From Crocodylus rhombifer (Eukaryota > Chordata > Crocodylia > Crocodylidae), in the NCBI GenBank assembly GCA_038503035.1, contig JAVSML010000041.1, positions 580,634 to 644,633 of the forward strand: a stretch of 64,000 nucleotides of DNA. The letters are read 5' to 3'. Both the position numbers and the translations under genes were made by a program. Below, in pieces: positions 22,648 to 33,139 of the stretch (position 1 is its first letter; each line of letters starts with the position of its first letter). The notes beneath the pieces are model-generated. The model made no database searches, was not told where the DNA came from, and saw only the letters and a program-made list of their open reading frames with translations.

Positions 22648-25600
22648 GTGAGTATGGAACTGCTACGGAGCCCTTCTCCTAGAAGAAGAGTCAGAAGGAG
22701 TGGGAGGGCAGGGGCTCCCTCCAGGGTCCCCTGCAGAACAGATGCCAAGCACAAGGGAAGTGTCTGAGCACAGGGGAAAGCAATCAGAGGCTCATTTTCT
22801 ATTTAGTTGTTTTACAGAGATTCTGAGAGCGAGCAGGGAAAAGGGCCCGAGTCTAATCTTGGGCCAGCAGGGCTGGCAGCAGAGACACTCTGTATGCGCA
22901 CCGTCGGGGCTGAGAGCAGCACCTGGCTGGGGTGGAGGGGTTGTGGGCTCTAAACACAAGCAGCACAAAGACATACAAAAAACTAGAACGCTTGGTTCCA
23001 AAATGATACCTTTTATTAGACCAACTGGCAAATGGCGAGAAAACTCTCCTTGTCTGCAAGCTTTTGGGATCAAAGTCCCTTCGTCAGACTCTGGGAAAAG
23101 TGTAGATGGTGCAAGATGGTAAAAAGTCCCCATAGGTAGGAAATAAATTTCATTTTTGCACAGAGGGAGCTGAAGATGGAAGGCTGTCCCTCTGGGTCCA
23201 TGAGAGTGTCTTTGTGAGCTGCGTTATCATTTTGGAACCAAGCGTTCCAATTTTTTGTACGTCTTTTTGTCTCAGACCAACACGGCTACCGAGTACACCA
23301 CTGAAGCAGCACAAATGCACTGTAAAGACCTGATGAGGGTCACTTCCATGCAGATGGCTCCTCTGAATGGGATGATCTTTGGGGGGGACAGACAGCTGGT
23401 TTTAAGAAGCAGAGGGATTGCTGAGCACGCTAGGACCACAAGGATCCAACAGCGTGCTGCCCTACTCAGCAGGGATCAAGGCTTTGCCCAAGGGATGGGG
23501 CTCTGGGTTGGGATGGAGCGAGGCTGCTGTCTCTTCCTTGGCGTGAGCTGTGCTGGTAAGTGCGCTGGGTGATCTTCTCTCCCTCAGGCTACTGCAAGTG
23601 CAAGGGACAGATTCAGGTCAAACTCCTCAGCAGAACCCCTACGAAGCCAGGAGACCCTGTGGAGCTGGAGTGTGCCATAAAGGACAACAGCTTCTCCGAC
23701 AGTGGCGTGTCCTGGGTGCACCAGGACAAGGACTCTGGCCTCCGCTTCATCATGTTCATCTCCTCCATCTCCCGGGTGACACATGCAAGCGATGTGGACA
23801 AACCACGCTATGGGGGAAGTAAAGGGCCCGGCACCTACAAACTGACGGTGAAGTCCTTTCAGGAGAAAGACCAGGGCAAATATTACTGCATCGTGATCCG
23901 GAACCAAATGCTGCATTTCAGCTCTGGGCGCCAGGTCTTCCTGCCAGGTCAGCACCAGCCCCTGCCCTCGGTGCCCTCTGATGGGAATGGGGTCCCTGCC
24001 AGCTGCTTTCTTATCATCCCAGTCACCACTGAAGTACCCTCCATCCCTATTGTCTGTGATTAAGAAGGGGAGACACGGGAGTCTGCTGCTCTTTGGAGCC
24101 TGTTCTGGGAATGTGGCCTTTAGGAGTTTCTTTGGTGGGGGGGGGGGAGTTTCTGTCCAGATAGGCTGTGCATGCATATCTGGGAGCTGAGCCTTAAACC
24201 CCTAGCTGAGGAGTAAGTCTGGGGTGGAAAAAGGGTTGAAGATGGATTTCATCAGCTTGCTGTTGATCCTCCTAGTGTTTCTTACAGTGCCTCCTACACA
24301 GCCCCCCACCACAAAGGCAACCAGCACCACACCCATCACCACGACCCCAGTGACGACAATCGGCCCAGAAACCCAAAGTCCAGGTAAAAGCATCTTTGGG
24401 GGGGAAGGGCTGCAGGCTGGGATCCAGGTCTGGGGAGGTAGCTGGGCTGGGAACAGCACTCTCCTGAAGCCCCTCTCCCAGCTACAGCGTGGGAAGGGAT
24501 TCCCATTCCTCGGATGTGGGTGCTGGGGAGGTTGCTAGTATGTGACATGTCATTGCTCCACGTTTCTGGGTTGGCTCTGGATGGGCCAGCGGTGGCTTTC
24601 TCAGGCTGAATGGAGTATTGCAAAGCAATAGCCAGGGCTCAGAGCCTAGGGGGCACAGGCATTCAAGAGACTGGGAAAGCTCTTGTGCTTTGGTCATGCA
24701 GATCAGGGGGTGAGGGCCCATTCCCAAGTTCATCAGGCTTTGGGCAGTGTCTTTTCCAGCCTAGGGAACCGGACAGCTGGTTTACCCTGATATAATCCTG
24801 CCCAGGCATGAAGTGTATCTCATAGCTCTTTCTTATGCTGAATTGCGGCCACCTTCCCCGCCACTACAGCTTCCTGCCAACCTCACCTCCAAAATCTGCC
24901 CAAACCAGCCAGTGACCCAGTCAGGGAATCGCCAGAGCCCCTGCATGATCTGGCTAGGTCTGAAGTGCATGGGAGAAAGGCAGGAGCATGGAAGCAGCAC
25001 AGTGCAAAGAAAACTGCATGCCCCCACCTTGTTGGAGGATGCTGCAGCCGTGCTGGGGATGATGTGCCTTGTTGCCGGCCTCTGGTTTATTTTTCTTTTC
25101 TGCTCTCTTTCCCTTCTGCAGCAAACGCCCACAAGACATGGCTGAACTGTGACTTGTACATCTGGGCCCCCTTAGTAGGCGCCTGCCTCTTCCTCCTTGT
25201 CGCTTTGCTGGCCACCATCATAACCTGTCAAAGTAAGAGAACCATCCCCTGTTTAAGACAGTCCCCCCTTCACCCAAAGGCAGACTGAAGTTTCCGGCAG
25301 AACAGGGACACATGGGGTGGGGGGCAAGGGGCTTGGCATTTGCAGCGACTTGCTTTGTAAAGAAACGCAGGCATCTGGCGCATGCACTGTGCAAGTGGGG
25401 CGCCGTGCATCTGAAGAATGTAACAAAGCTAAACTTAATGTGAGTGTTGTCTCCATGTATAAAGCCCTCCTGTAAATTCCTCAGTTGCTAGAGAACTCTA
25501 TTGTCTAAAGAGGGATTAGACAATAGAGAAATATCAGAACCTTTTTGAGACTCAAGGCCCCCATGGAAATTGCCAGCTTTTTGTTTGCACTCCTTTTTTT

Positions 25601-28600
25601 GCTGACAGAACAATACTAGAGCGATTCTTATGGTGCAAAGAACTCAGAAAGGAAGGAAGACTGTTCTTGTCAGTGTGACTTCGCATTTGCAATGCCTGGG
25701 TTTCTCTCGTGAATCATATGTAGGTGTTTGACACAGCACCCCAGCTCTCACGAATGAATAGAGGAAATTTATTACTCTGATACAAACTACGCTGAGGCCA
25801 TTACCTAGCCATTGGTGTAACTATGCCCGGATGAGCCATTTAACTGTAACAGGGCAGAGACCGAGAGAGATAAATCAGTGCAAATGCTCTGTCTAAACAA
25901 AGTACAAAGGTAATCAACTTATAATTTATATAGCTGCATGGCTACAAAGTACTAATGGCAAAAATGTTCTGCTCAGACTGAAAGGCCCTGGCCAGTGCAG
26001 TCAAGGCATATCAGTGCCGACAACCGATAGCACACACGGGAAGGAGGCGACTGCCATCGTGTCCAGCTCCGCAATACCCAGGCTCCCATTTACAGCTGGG
26101 TAAACAGGGGGCTTCAATCACTTAACCCTCATTAGTAAGGGCCAGGCTGTAGCAGCGACACTGATTTCTTTAACTAGGTTCAGTCCCTTCGTCAACCAAT
26201 TTGCTACTGACCTAAGCTAAGGTCACAAATTGATTGAACTGCTGACTGGGTGGCACCGTTTCAAATGAAACCTATTTAAAACCTGATTGAATTAAACCAG
26301 TGGAATTCCCACATACAGCTCGGCCCTGAGAAATGCCAATGGCCAAAGCCCGAGAGTACCAAACAATCCAGTAATAAGCCGCCACTGCCTTGCATACGCA
26401 GTGCAATGTATAATACAAAATACTTCTGAAATGTCTTACCGCTGAAAAAAACCCGTCTGTTTCATCAAAGCAAGTGAGGACATATTAAGTCAGCACACAG
26501 CATCCAAGGTCTTTGACACTTTCAATCCTATGCCCCAAGGGTAGGACACCAGAGCAGGCATTTTAGAAATCCAGCTAGCTGGAATATCGGCTGCCAGTTC
26601 ATTTCTTTTTGTTCTTTATGCCGATTTGAAGTTTTGATGAACATTCACTTGAAGCAATTATTTCTCCAATATACAAGTGGCATCGCGATCCCCCAGGAGG
26701 GAACCACTGGGGACACAAAAACTAGTTAGCCTCCAGCCCTGACCTATTTCTTTTGTTCTAAAATAACTGGCTCCATAACTGACAGTGTCGAATACATCCC
26801 TGGAGTAACCTTCAGAGAAGTTGGAGAAGTTGCACCAAGAATGACTCTGGATTAGTGTGTCAGGGCCTCAGTTGAGGTAAGGCAAAGGCAGCATAGCCCC
26901 ACTGAACTCAATACAGCCATGCTGATTTACACCAGCTGAGAATTGGCCTCAATCTGTCTCTTAACCTCCTGGTATTTCTATAACAGAGACTGATTTGGTG
27001 AAGCAGATGCAGCACAGAGGGCAACCGTGACGGTGCAAAGCCTGATCTCAGCTCCATGGGTGTAACCTCTTCAGGTCACTTGCCTTCTGGATATTTATTG
27101 CTATTCCTGAATGCATGAATCTCAACCAGCTTCCCAAATCTGTAGAGAGAGAGTGAAAAAAAATCCATTTTCTAATGGAGCAAGTTACACTTCTCTCTAC
27201 AGAGTAAAACTCAGTCCTGCACCCAGTCACCCAAGTAGACCTGATTCACAATAGCCGTGACACTGTTGTCCGTGGGATTATGTGCTCAGACAAGGACAGT
27301 TTGTCTCACTTAAGGGAGGCTCTAAAAGTAAAGTAAGAGTAACAGTGGTTGAGTCAACCCTGAAGCCGACGCAGACACGCGTCTAGTACAAAAATGATGA
27401 CTTGCCAGGGTAAAGCAAGGTCTTCATTAAACCGTGACTCACCCATTCTTCAAACTGAGTCTTTTTTATTCTTTTTAATTTTAGAAACCAGAAGACGGAG
27501 ATGCAAATGTAGAAGGTTGGTAAGCTGCTGTTTTCAAGCACTTTCTCTTTAGCTCCGCGGCTTCTAGCCCAGTGTGTTGTAACGCTAGATTGATGCCAAA
27601 GAAATCCCTGAGCCACCATCTGTAAAGAGAGGTTTTGCTTGCATAACTCATTCAGGAAAATCAGAGCTCAGGTTCCCACTTCAGCTCTTCCCCTTTTTTA
27701 TTATTATTTATTATTTAAATTGGAGGAGAACCCAGCACATTGGGGTATGTATAGATATGGGGTGTGTATAGATAGGACAGTAGGTGCTCCCTGCCAACAA
27801 CACTCTCTAGCCTACAGAGTCTGTGCTTATGAATTACAATAGAGTCTTTCATTACTGTATCACACAAGGCACATATCTACATATCTAGAATTAGAGAAAA
27901 AAGCTTTGTTTTTCCAATCATTGTACCGTTACATTTCTTAAGGGCTCAGTCCTGTAAGGGATTAAGTGCTCTAGCTCTCATTCAGCAAAACTTTTAAGCA
28001 TATGCAACTTCTGCTGAAGACACTGGGATTAGGCACATGCTTAGAGCAGACCAGATACTCAAGTCCTTCCCTGGATTGGGGCTGGAGTATTCAGTACTTG
28101 GCAGGATTAAGCCTGAACCGTGTCATAGAAGACTCCTGGGGTGACATACAGGCAGTTGCTGTAGGAGCTTGATTTCCTGTGTCTTTACAGTCTCAAACGC
28201 TGGGTCTCATTTTGCATTTTTGCATACCTGACTTCCAGTTGAATTCGAGGGCAGAAGTAGCCAGCCTATAATAAGATACTAATATTATTTGCATATCATT
28301 TCCCTCCTTTCACCAAAGGAAGCTTTTTAAAAAAAAAAAAAAAAAATGATTGCATGGCTTCGTTCACATTCTTCATTTATGGCCCCTATGTGTCAGATGT
28401 CATCACAAGCAAATTTTTGAGTTTAATAAATACAGATTAAAAAAAAAACAGTAGAAGAAAATCCTCTTTTTCATGTTCATAAAATATACAAATATAAAAA
28501 TTTTAGCCCCCCAAAAAAATTCCTAGGCTGAGATCATGTATTAGAAATTCAAGCAATGGTTTGAAAAGTGGTTTTAAAATGAAAATGCCATCTGATCTTT

Positions 28601-31600
28601 AAGTAGTTTAATTAGTTAAACAGTTTTACTACCATGGCGTTATGACCACATCACAATCGATCTGTGCAGGCACCTGTGAGATTGTATGCTTGGATTATTT
28701 CTCTCTGTCTCCAGTATGAGAAATCAATTGCCCTGATAAGTACTACAAAATGTCCTATAAATGTATAGCACTTAGCATAATAGATTCCTTGTCCATTTCT
28801 GAGGCTCCTGGGTAGTAGTAGTAGTTATTATTATTGATATAATAGTAATTGTTTTTAAAATTATTGTTATATTGTTATAGTAATAATTGTTATTATTGTT
28901 ATAATACTAACAGCAGTAATAACAACAATAGTAATAAGTATTATTATTAAATCTATTATTAATAAATGTATTATTATTAAATATAACAATGATTATTAAA
29001 TATATAAGTATTATTAAATATACTACTAATGTTATTATTACTATTGTTGTTGTTTTAGGTTATTCTTATAACAATAATAAAATTATTACTATAACAATAT
29101 TTTATAACAATAATTTTAAAACAATTATTATTATATCAATAATAATAACTACTACTACCCAGGAGCCCCAGAAATGGACTAGGAATCTATTATGCTAAGT
29201 GCTATACATTTATAAGACATTTTATAAATTATTATTATTACTATTGTTGTTTTTATTGTTGTTATAATAATAGTAACAATTATTACTATAACAATATGTT
29301 ATAACAATTATTATTATTATTCCTATTATTGTTGGTGTTGTTTTTATTGTTATTATATATTATATATTATAACAATAATAACAACTATTACTATAACAAT
29401 ATTTTATGACAATAATTTTATAACAATTATTATTATAACAATCATAATAATAACTCAAGCATCGATATTTGATGATATTCTACAGCAGAAGTGTGAAACA
29501 ACAGCAAGCTATGACAGACAAAAAACTTGAACTTGGATTGAGTTCTGAAACTTAATGAGGAATTCACTCCTACAAAAACTAGATGACAAACAAAAAATAA
29601 CACATGGGAAGAAATAGAAAAGAAACTAGAAAAGAAATAGAAACACTCACAAATAAAAAGGTGGCAGCAACTTAAGTGATTTTCCAAAGAAGGACTGAAA
29701 AGCGAAACCAGTCTAATGAGAGCTGCGCTGGAAAGGACTATTTGCATGAGATCTTTTAAAGCAAAGAGAGATGGTAGGAAAGATGTAAATGCAGAATTCA
29801 GGATACAAGACAAAGCCTCAGCCACTGTTAGTCACATTATAATGGAATATATCAAGTCGGTGTGAGATAACTTTAGATAGACTATAGCGTGAAAAAGATG
29901 GTGGCATTGTGTAAGCAACACTCAGCAATATGAACAAGTAGAGAAGAAGTATTATCATGATAGATCAGGCAAAGTTAGAAAAAATAATGTATACAAACAT
30001 AATGGGTTTTTTAATCATTCATGAAGTAACAGCGCGGTGGTTATACAGAAGGAGGGGTGGAAGGGTTTTTTTTTCATTTGATGAGAATATTCATTAAAAA
30101 ACGCAGGAAGAGACTGACAAATACAAATGTGGAATAACAGTGATTGAAGAACGTATGGGGTGTGAAAAATATAAAAAGACCAGTTATCTTTCAGGGAATT
30201 GGGATTTCTTGTGTAGGTATTACAATTGATTGCTTATACAGGAAACTGGCGCTCTCTTTTGAAGACCACGGGTCCTTCAGAAAGCAACACCAGTGATACC
30301 TCCAACATAATGAAGATGATAACTTTTTATACTCCTGGTCCAAGTTAGACCCACATTAGCAATTGTGTTCACCCAAGACTCGGGTTGACTGAGAGGCAAA
30401 TTAAATAAGTTTCTCATTATCGTCATCAGTGTCATCATTATTATTTATGGTGATTACGATAGGTTATGTAATTCATTCTTTGCACACCCAAAACTCCCAC
30501 TGAAGGCCATTTACTACTATACTGTGTGCAATTCTGCAGTGAGCCCTGACAAAAGTGTTAAAATCCAAGTGCCTAATATAAATCAGCAGACTTGTCATGC
30601 ATGCACAGTCCACAAAAAACAACTATCCTTCAATTACTTAATTTTATTTTTAAATTTGAAATCCTTTAATTACTTAATATTATTTTTAAATTCTTAACAC
30701 CAAAACTTTGCAATTTTTTCTTAGTCTCTCATTCCTCAAGTCCATTTGTCCATGGGCTGCTTGTCCAGAGTGAATGAGAATTGACTAGACAGAAAGCCTT
30801 TCTTCACAGGAGTAAGTTCTTGCTCGTGTTAGCCATACCACTGGTTTTGATAATAACCCTTTATAATACAGCGGTTCAACTAGCATGGAGCACTTCAGGA
30901 GCTGGTCTCAGGACCAGCGCTGCCAAGTTTGGAATTTATTTTTTGTACAAGTGATTTTTCAGTGAACAAAGGCACTGAGGATGTGGCCACTTGGGGGACA
31001 CATTCATCACTGGGGTGTGCCAGTTTAGACCACTTGAGAATCTGGCCCAGAATACCATATTTTCTTGCAGACAACACCCCCCCCCCCAAATAAGATACAC
31101 TCTTTGATCTCGAAAGGCAGAATAAGGATCTTTCCTTGAAATTATTGTTCCCTAGCAGTAAGTAACTGAGTAGCAGCAACTAGAGAGCCCAGATTGCTCA
31201 GTGCACTGCTCCCCATGGAGCACATGCAGCCTTACTTTTCACTCCCCCACCCTCAGGCTTATAACACAGAAAATGCTATTACCGTATTTCCTCACTTATA
31301 TTGTGCACTCCAATTTCCAGCAACTGATTTTTGGAGAAACGTGTGCATTATATCCAAGAAAACAGAGTATTTCCTGTTGCCTACAACTTTTGACTAAGCC
31401 TGCAGGAAACCGATTGGGTTACATTACACTGAAATGCCAGGCCACGTGTTCTTACACATACTCAGATCTCCTCCAAGGTGGCAAGTGCCCTCACCTCCCA
31501 CTGAAGCTGGTGAGAATTGTGGGTGGTGGTGAGTAATGACCCTTTATTCACACATAAGCATTCCCGTAGCCCATGAGACTCAGCACCAATCAGCATTTAG

Positions 31601-33139
31601 TCCTTAATAGAGGGAAGTACAGCATAGGGAATTAGGAAGAGACTATTTTCCATGTTTCCATTGTAGCTTCCGGTACACAGGAAACAATGCAGAGGTTTTC
31701 ACACATGCGGTAGGAAATTAAGAGTCCTCCTATGTGTTGTTGTCTCCCCCCTGCTTCCCTGCTCTCCCCCACTTCGCCCAAGCAACCACATCTTCCTTGC
31801 AACAGCTAGAGATCTTAGCTCTATAAAAAAGTAATAACAAGACAGCATAGCACATAAACCCATCTGACTGCGGTAAGCCCTCTGCTTTGATAACCCACGC
31901 CTTTATTCTTGTATGTGTTTCCTGTTCTCTGTGTAGGACTTGAGGTTGAATTTCCCCAGTTTACCTGTAGCTCCCATGGCCCTAATCTCTCCAGATCATC
32001 CCTGATTTTAATTTTCTTCCCTTGAGTGCTTCTTAGTCCCCTAATTCTGGTGCTGCCACCAAAACTGATCATGGTTATCCTCCACCTAAAAAACCCATGT
32101 GCTAATTCTTGTCACTTTATCCCAAGTCTCAAACTATTTAGGGGTAGAGCCTATTCCACTTATTAGGTATATGGCACTTAGGCATGTAAGTGCAATTCTA
32201 TTCCACACTGTTTTCAGGTCCTAAAAATCCATTAATGCATTTGCTTTTGTAACACTGATCACTTTAGTCTTAAGATTAAATAAAAAAAAATGCACCAAGG
32301 AAGAGGTAGACCTACCCACCTTTTATATTAAAAACTTCTCAAGGACTTGAACAGTGCAAAATGGGATTCATTTAAATGCTCAGAAGCGTAAGTACTAGAA
32401 TAGTACTTTTAACTGGCCCTAAATTTTTTTCCTTAGGGCACCAGCTCAGGGAGTCCTGTGATTATGTGGGCACTTTATCTGTCATAAAAATAAAAACAAG
32501 TTTCTATTATTTCTGATAAGGAAAAAAAAATAGAAAGGAATTGCACAGAAATAAAAAGGCAAATTTTCTGACTTGTGATTTTTTTGAATGCTTGGGTTTG
32601 GCAGCACTGTGTCACGTGGAAAGGCAGAACAGCTACATGGAGTTGAGATCGGGGAGTTGGTTTGTTATCTATCCTAAGAGAGTCCTGGAGGAGGTTGCAA
32701 CGAGCAGAAAGTGGCACTAGTGACAAACTGACACCTGATTCATCACTTCGATGGGTACCTGGGGATGCTTCGCAGCCTCCAGCTGGACTACCACTGTATA
32801 GAGTGAGGCCAGATAAGCTGATCAGTGCTGATAGATCAGGGGTGGGCAAAATGTGGCCCAGGGGCTGGATGTGGCCCACCAGGCCATTCTATCCGGCCCA
32901 CAGGGCCCCTAAAAAAATTTAGAAAATTAATATTAATCTGCCCTGTCATGTGGCTCTCGATGGCTTGCCAATACTCAGTAAGCAGCCCTCTACCCAAAAT
33001 AATTGCCCACCCCTGTGATAGATGTTATCTTTTAGCCAGACTCAGCCCCTTGTTCCTTTACATCGAAGTAAACACATCTCTTCCTTCTCTCTGTAGACCT
33101 GCAAATGCGAACAATGGAAAAGTCGTGTCAAACAGATAG
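22608..33139 (+). CDS. CD8A: CD8 alpha chain (T-cell co-receptor), six coding exons
   Basis: Join 22608-22647, 23588-23947, 24288-24383, 25122-25232, 27485-27515 (or -27519), 33097-33139 (or -33144). CD8 alpha is a type I membrane glycoprotein of cytotoxic T cells. It dimerises with itself or CD8 beta, binds MHC class I and brings Lck to the T-cell receptor. The parts follow family order: signal peptide; V-type Ig domain with Cys (LECAI), Trp (VSWVHQ) and DQGKYYC; end of domain HFSSGRQVFLP, like mammalian CD8A; Pro/Thr-rich stalk; NCDLYIWAPLVGACL membrane entry, the CD8A signature; basic tail with CKC for Lck. The product is about 226 residues (human 235). CD8B is excluded because the J-like FG-x-GT ending is absent. 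The RMND5A neighbour supports the call. Confidence 0.93.
22648..23587 (+). other. CD8A: CD8A intron 1, containing a fold-back repeat
   Basis: 940-bp phase-1 intron, GTGAGT to CCCTCAG. About a third of it is the Penelope-like fold-back unit described at 22968-23300. Confidence 0.8.
22968..23300. repeat. fold-back unit of a Penelope-like repeat family (copy A)
   Basis: CTTGGTTCCAAAATGATA near 22993 and TATCATTTTGGAACCAAG near 23226 are exact inverted repeats, extended on both sides by (T/A)GTACGTCTTT-like sequence. Between them, on the minus strand, lies CTGACGA-hairpin-AAAAGCTTGC, followed by ATTTGCCAGTTGGTCTAAT. The right end is AGACCAACACGGCTACC. The same layout occurs at 40596-40890. Assignment to Penelope-like elements rests on the inverted terminal layout and on remembered similarity. 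Confidence 0.6.
23588..23947 (+). CDS. CD8A: CD8A exon 2, Ig V-type domain
   Basis: 360 bp, phase 1 on both sides, bounded by CCCTCAG and G|GTCAGC. It encodes a complete V-set domain: B-strand Cys in VELECAIKD, core Trp in VSWVHQDKD, F-strand motif EKDQGKYYCIVI, and C-terminal SSGRQVFLP. The region between the Trp and the second Cys (residues LRFIMFISSISR) corresponds to CDR2 and the C'' strand, which in mammals contact MHC class I. Near the amino end CKCKGQIQV supplies two extra cysteines close to the signal cleavage site. Confidence 0.92.
24288..24383 (+). CDS. CD8A: CD8A exon 3, stalk (hinge)
   Basis: 96 bp, acceptor TTTCTTACAG, donor CCAG|GTAAAA, phase 1 on both sides. It encodes a 32-residue stalk that is almost all Pro, Thr and Ser (PPTQPPTTKATSTTP then ITTTPVTTIGPETQSP), a mucin-like O-glycosylation substrate. 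No cysteine is encoded, unlike mammalian CD8A, where a stalk Cys (in EACRP) helps form disulfide dimers. Dimerisation here could rest on the juxtamembrane Cys in the next exon. Confidence 0.88.
25122..25232 (+). CDS. CD8A: CD8A exon 4, transmembrane segment
   Basis: 111 bp, acceptor TTCTGCAG, donor CAAA|GTAAGA, phase 1. It reads KTWLNCDLYIWAPL then VGACLFLLVALLATIITCQ. The CD(L/I)YIWAPL(A/V)G motif is diagnostic of CD8A. The hydrophobic span is about 21 residues and ends in a membrane-proximal Cys (TCQ), as in human CD8A (LYC), a palmitoylation candidate. Confidence 0.93.
25233..27484 (+). other. CD8A: CD8A intron 4
   Basis: 2.25 kb. It contains an old hAT fragment at 25530-25750. At 26880-26950 a sequence (GATTTACACCAGCTGAGAAT, with a partner CCACTGAACTCAATACAG) resembles a repeat widespread in sauropsids. 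No further exon was recognised. Confidence 0.6.
25530..25750 (+). mobile_element. old hAT fragment, CAGTGGTTCTCAACC class
   Basis: The opening CAGAACCTTTTTGAGACTC and the interior CTCGTGAATCATATGTAGGTGTT match the copy at 57940-58200 (CAGTGGTTCTCAACCTTTTT ... TTGTGAATTATGTGTAGGTG). The termini are degraded and the right TIR is not seen. Confidence 0.5.
27485..27519 (+). CDS. CD8A: CD8A exon 5, Lck-binding part of the cytoplasmic tail
   Basis: Acceptor TTTAATTTTAG. The exon encodes KTRRRRCKCRR with the CxC zinc-clasp motif used by CD8A to hold Lck (human RRRVCKCPRP). Two donors lie 4 bp apart. GTTGGT starts at 27516 (exon end 27515, phase 2, giving CKCRRP after joining) and GTAAGC starts at 27520 (exon end 27519, phase 0, giving CKCRRL-TCKCEQW). 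The second fits the donor consensus better. The first keeps the R-P junction and the phase I recall for mammalian CD8A. Confidence 0.85.
28747..29224. repeat. AT-rich palindrome of about 480 bp
   Basis: The outer left arm (28747-28840: AAAATGTCCTATAAATG ... GGCTCCTGGGTAGTAGTAG) is the reverse complement of the outer right arm (29131-29224), with few substitutions and one fewer GTA unit. The inner part (TTATTATTGATATAATAG ... center near 28985 ... CTATTATATCAATAATAA-type sequence) is also self-complementary, so almost the whole block can fold back. The core is TTA/ATA repeat. Confidence 0.92.
29225..29455. repeat. TTA/ATA low-complexity array
   Basis: Continues the palindrome's core composition, with partial further self-complementary copies such as ATTACTATAACAATAT (29281 and 29390). 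Confidence 0.85.
32837..33015. mobile_element. hAT MITE, 179 bp (copy 1), perfect 8-bp TSD
   Basis: TIRs are CAGGGGTGGGCAA on the left and TTGCCCACCCCTG on the right. The direct repeat TGATAGAT lies on both sides (32829-32836 and 33016-33023). The interior has GTGGCCCACCAGGCCATTCT. It sits 81 bp upstream of the last CD8A exon, just outside the usual branch-point zone. Copies 2 and 3 are in the opposite orientation. Confidence 0.92.
33097..33139 (+). CDS. CD8A: CD8A exon 6, end of the cytoplasmic tail
   Basis: Acceptor TTCTCTCTGTAG. Joined to the 27515 donor it encodes R-PANANNGKVVSNR and stops at TAG 33137-33139, which resembles the basic/Ser-rich end of mammalian CD8A tails. Joined to the 27519 donor it encodes TCKCEQWKSRVKQIE and stops at TGA 33142-33144, giving a second CxC pair. 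I favour the first by homology. Transcript data would decide. Confidence 0.78.

Larger units (their letters stand above)
27520..33096 (+). other. CD8A: CD8A intron 5
   Basis: 5.6 kb and AT-rich. It contains the large palindrome 28747-29224, further TTA/ATA arrays to 29455, poly-A and poly-T runs (28329-28346, 28440-28450), and a hAT MITE at 32837-33015. Phrases such as ACCGTATTTCCTCACTTATATTGTGC (31281) resemble the end of another DNA-repeat family, seen again near 48770. No further exon was recognised. Confidence 0.6.

Noticed and set aside
28747..29455. CRISPR-like or satellite array
   Set aside because: No regular spacer/repeat period; it is a palindrome with simple TTA/ATA repeats in a vertebrate intron.
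22608..33139. Calling this gene CD8B instead of CD8A
   Set aside because: The Ig domain ends in VFLP rather than a J-like FGxGT motif, and the CDLYIWAPL membrane entry and CKC tail are CD8A features.
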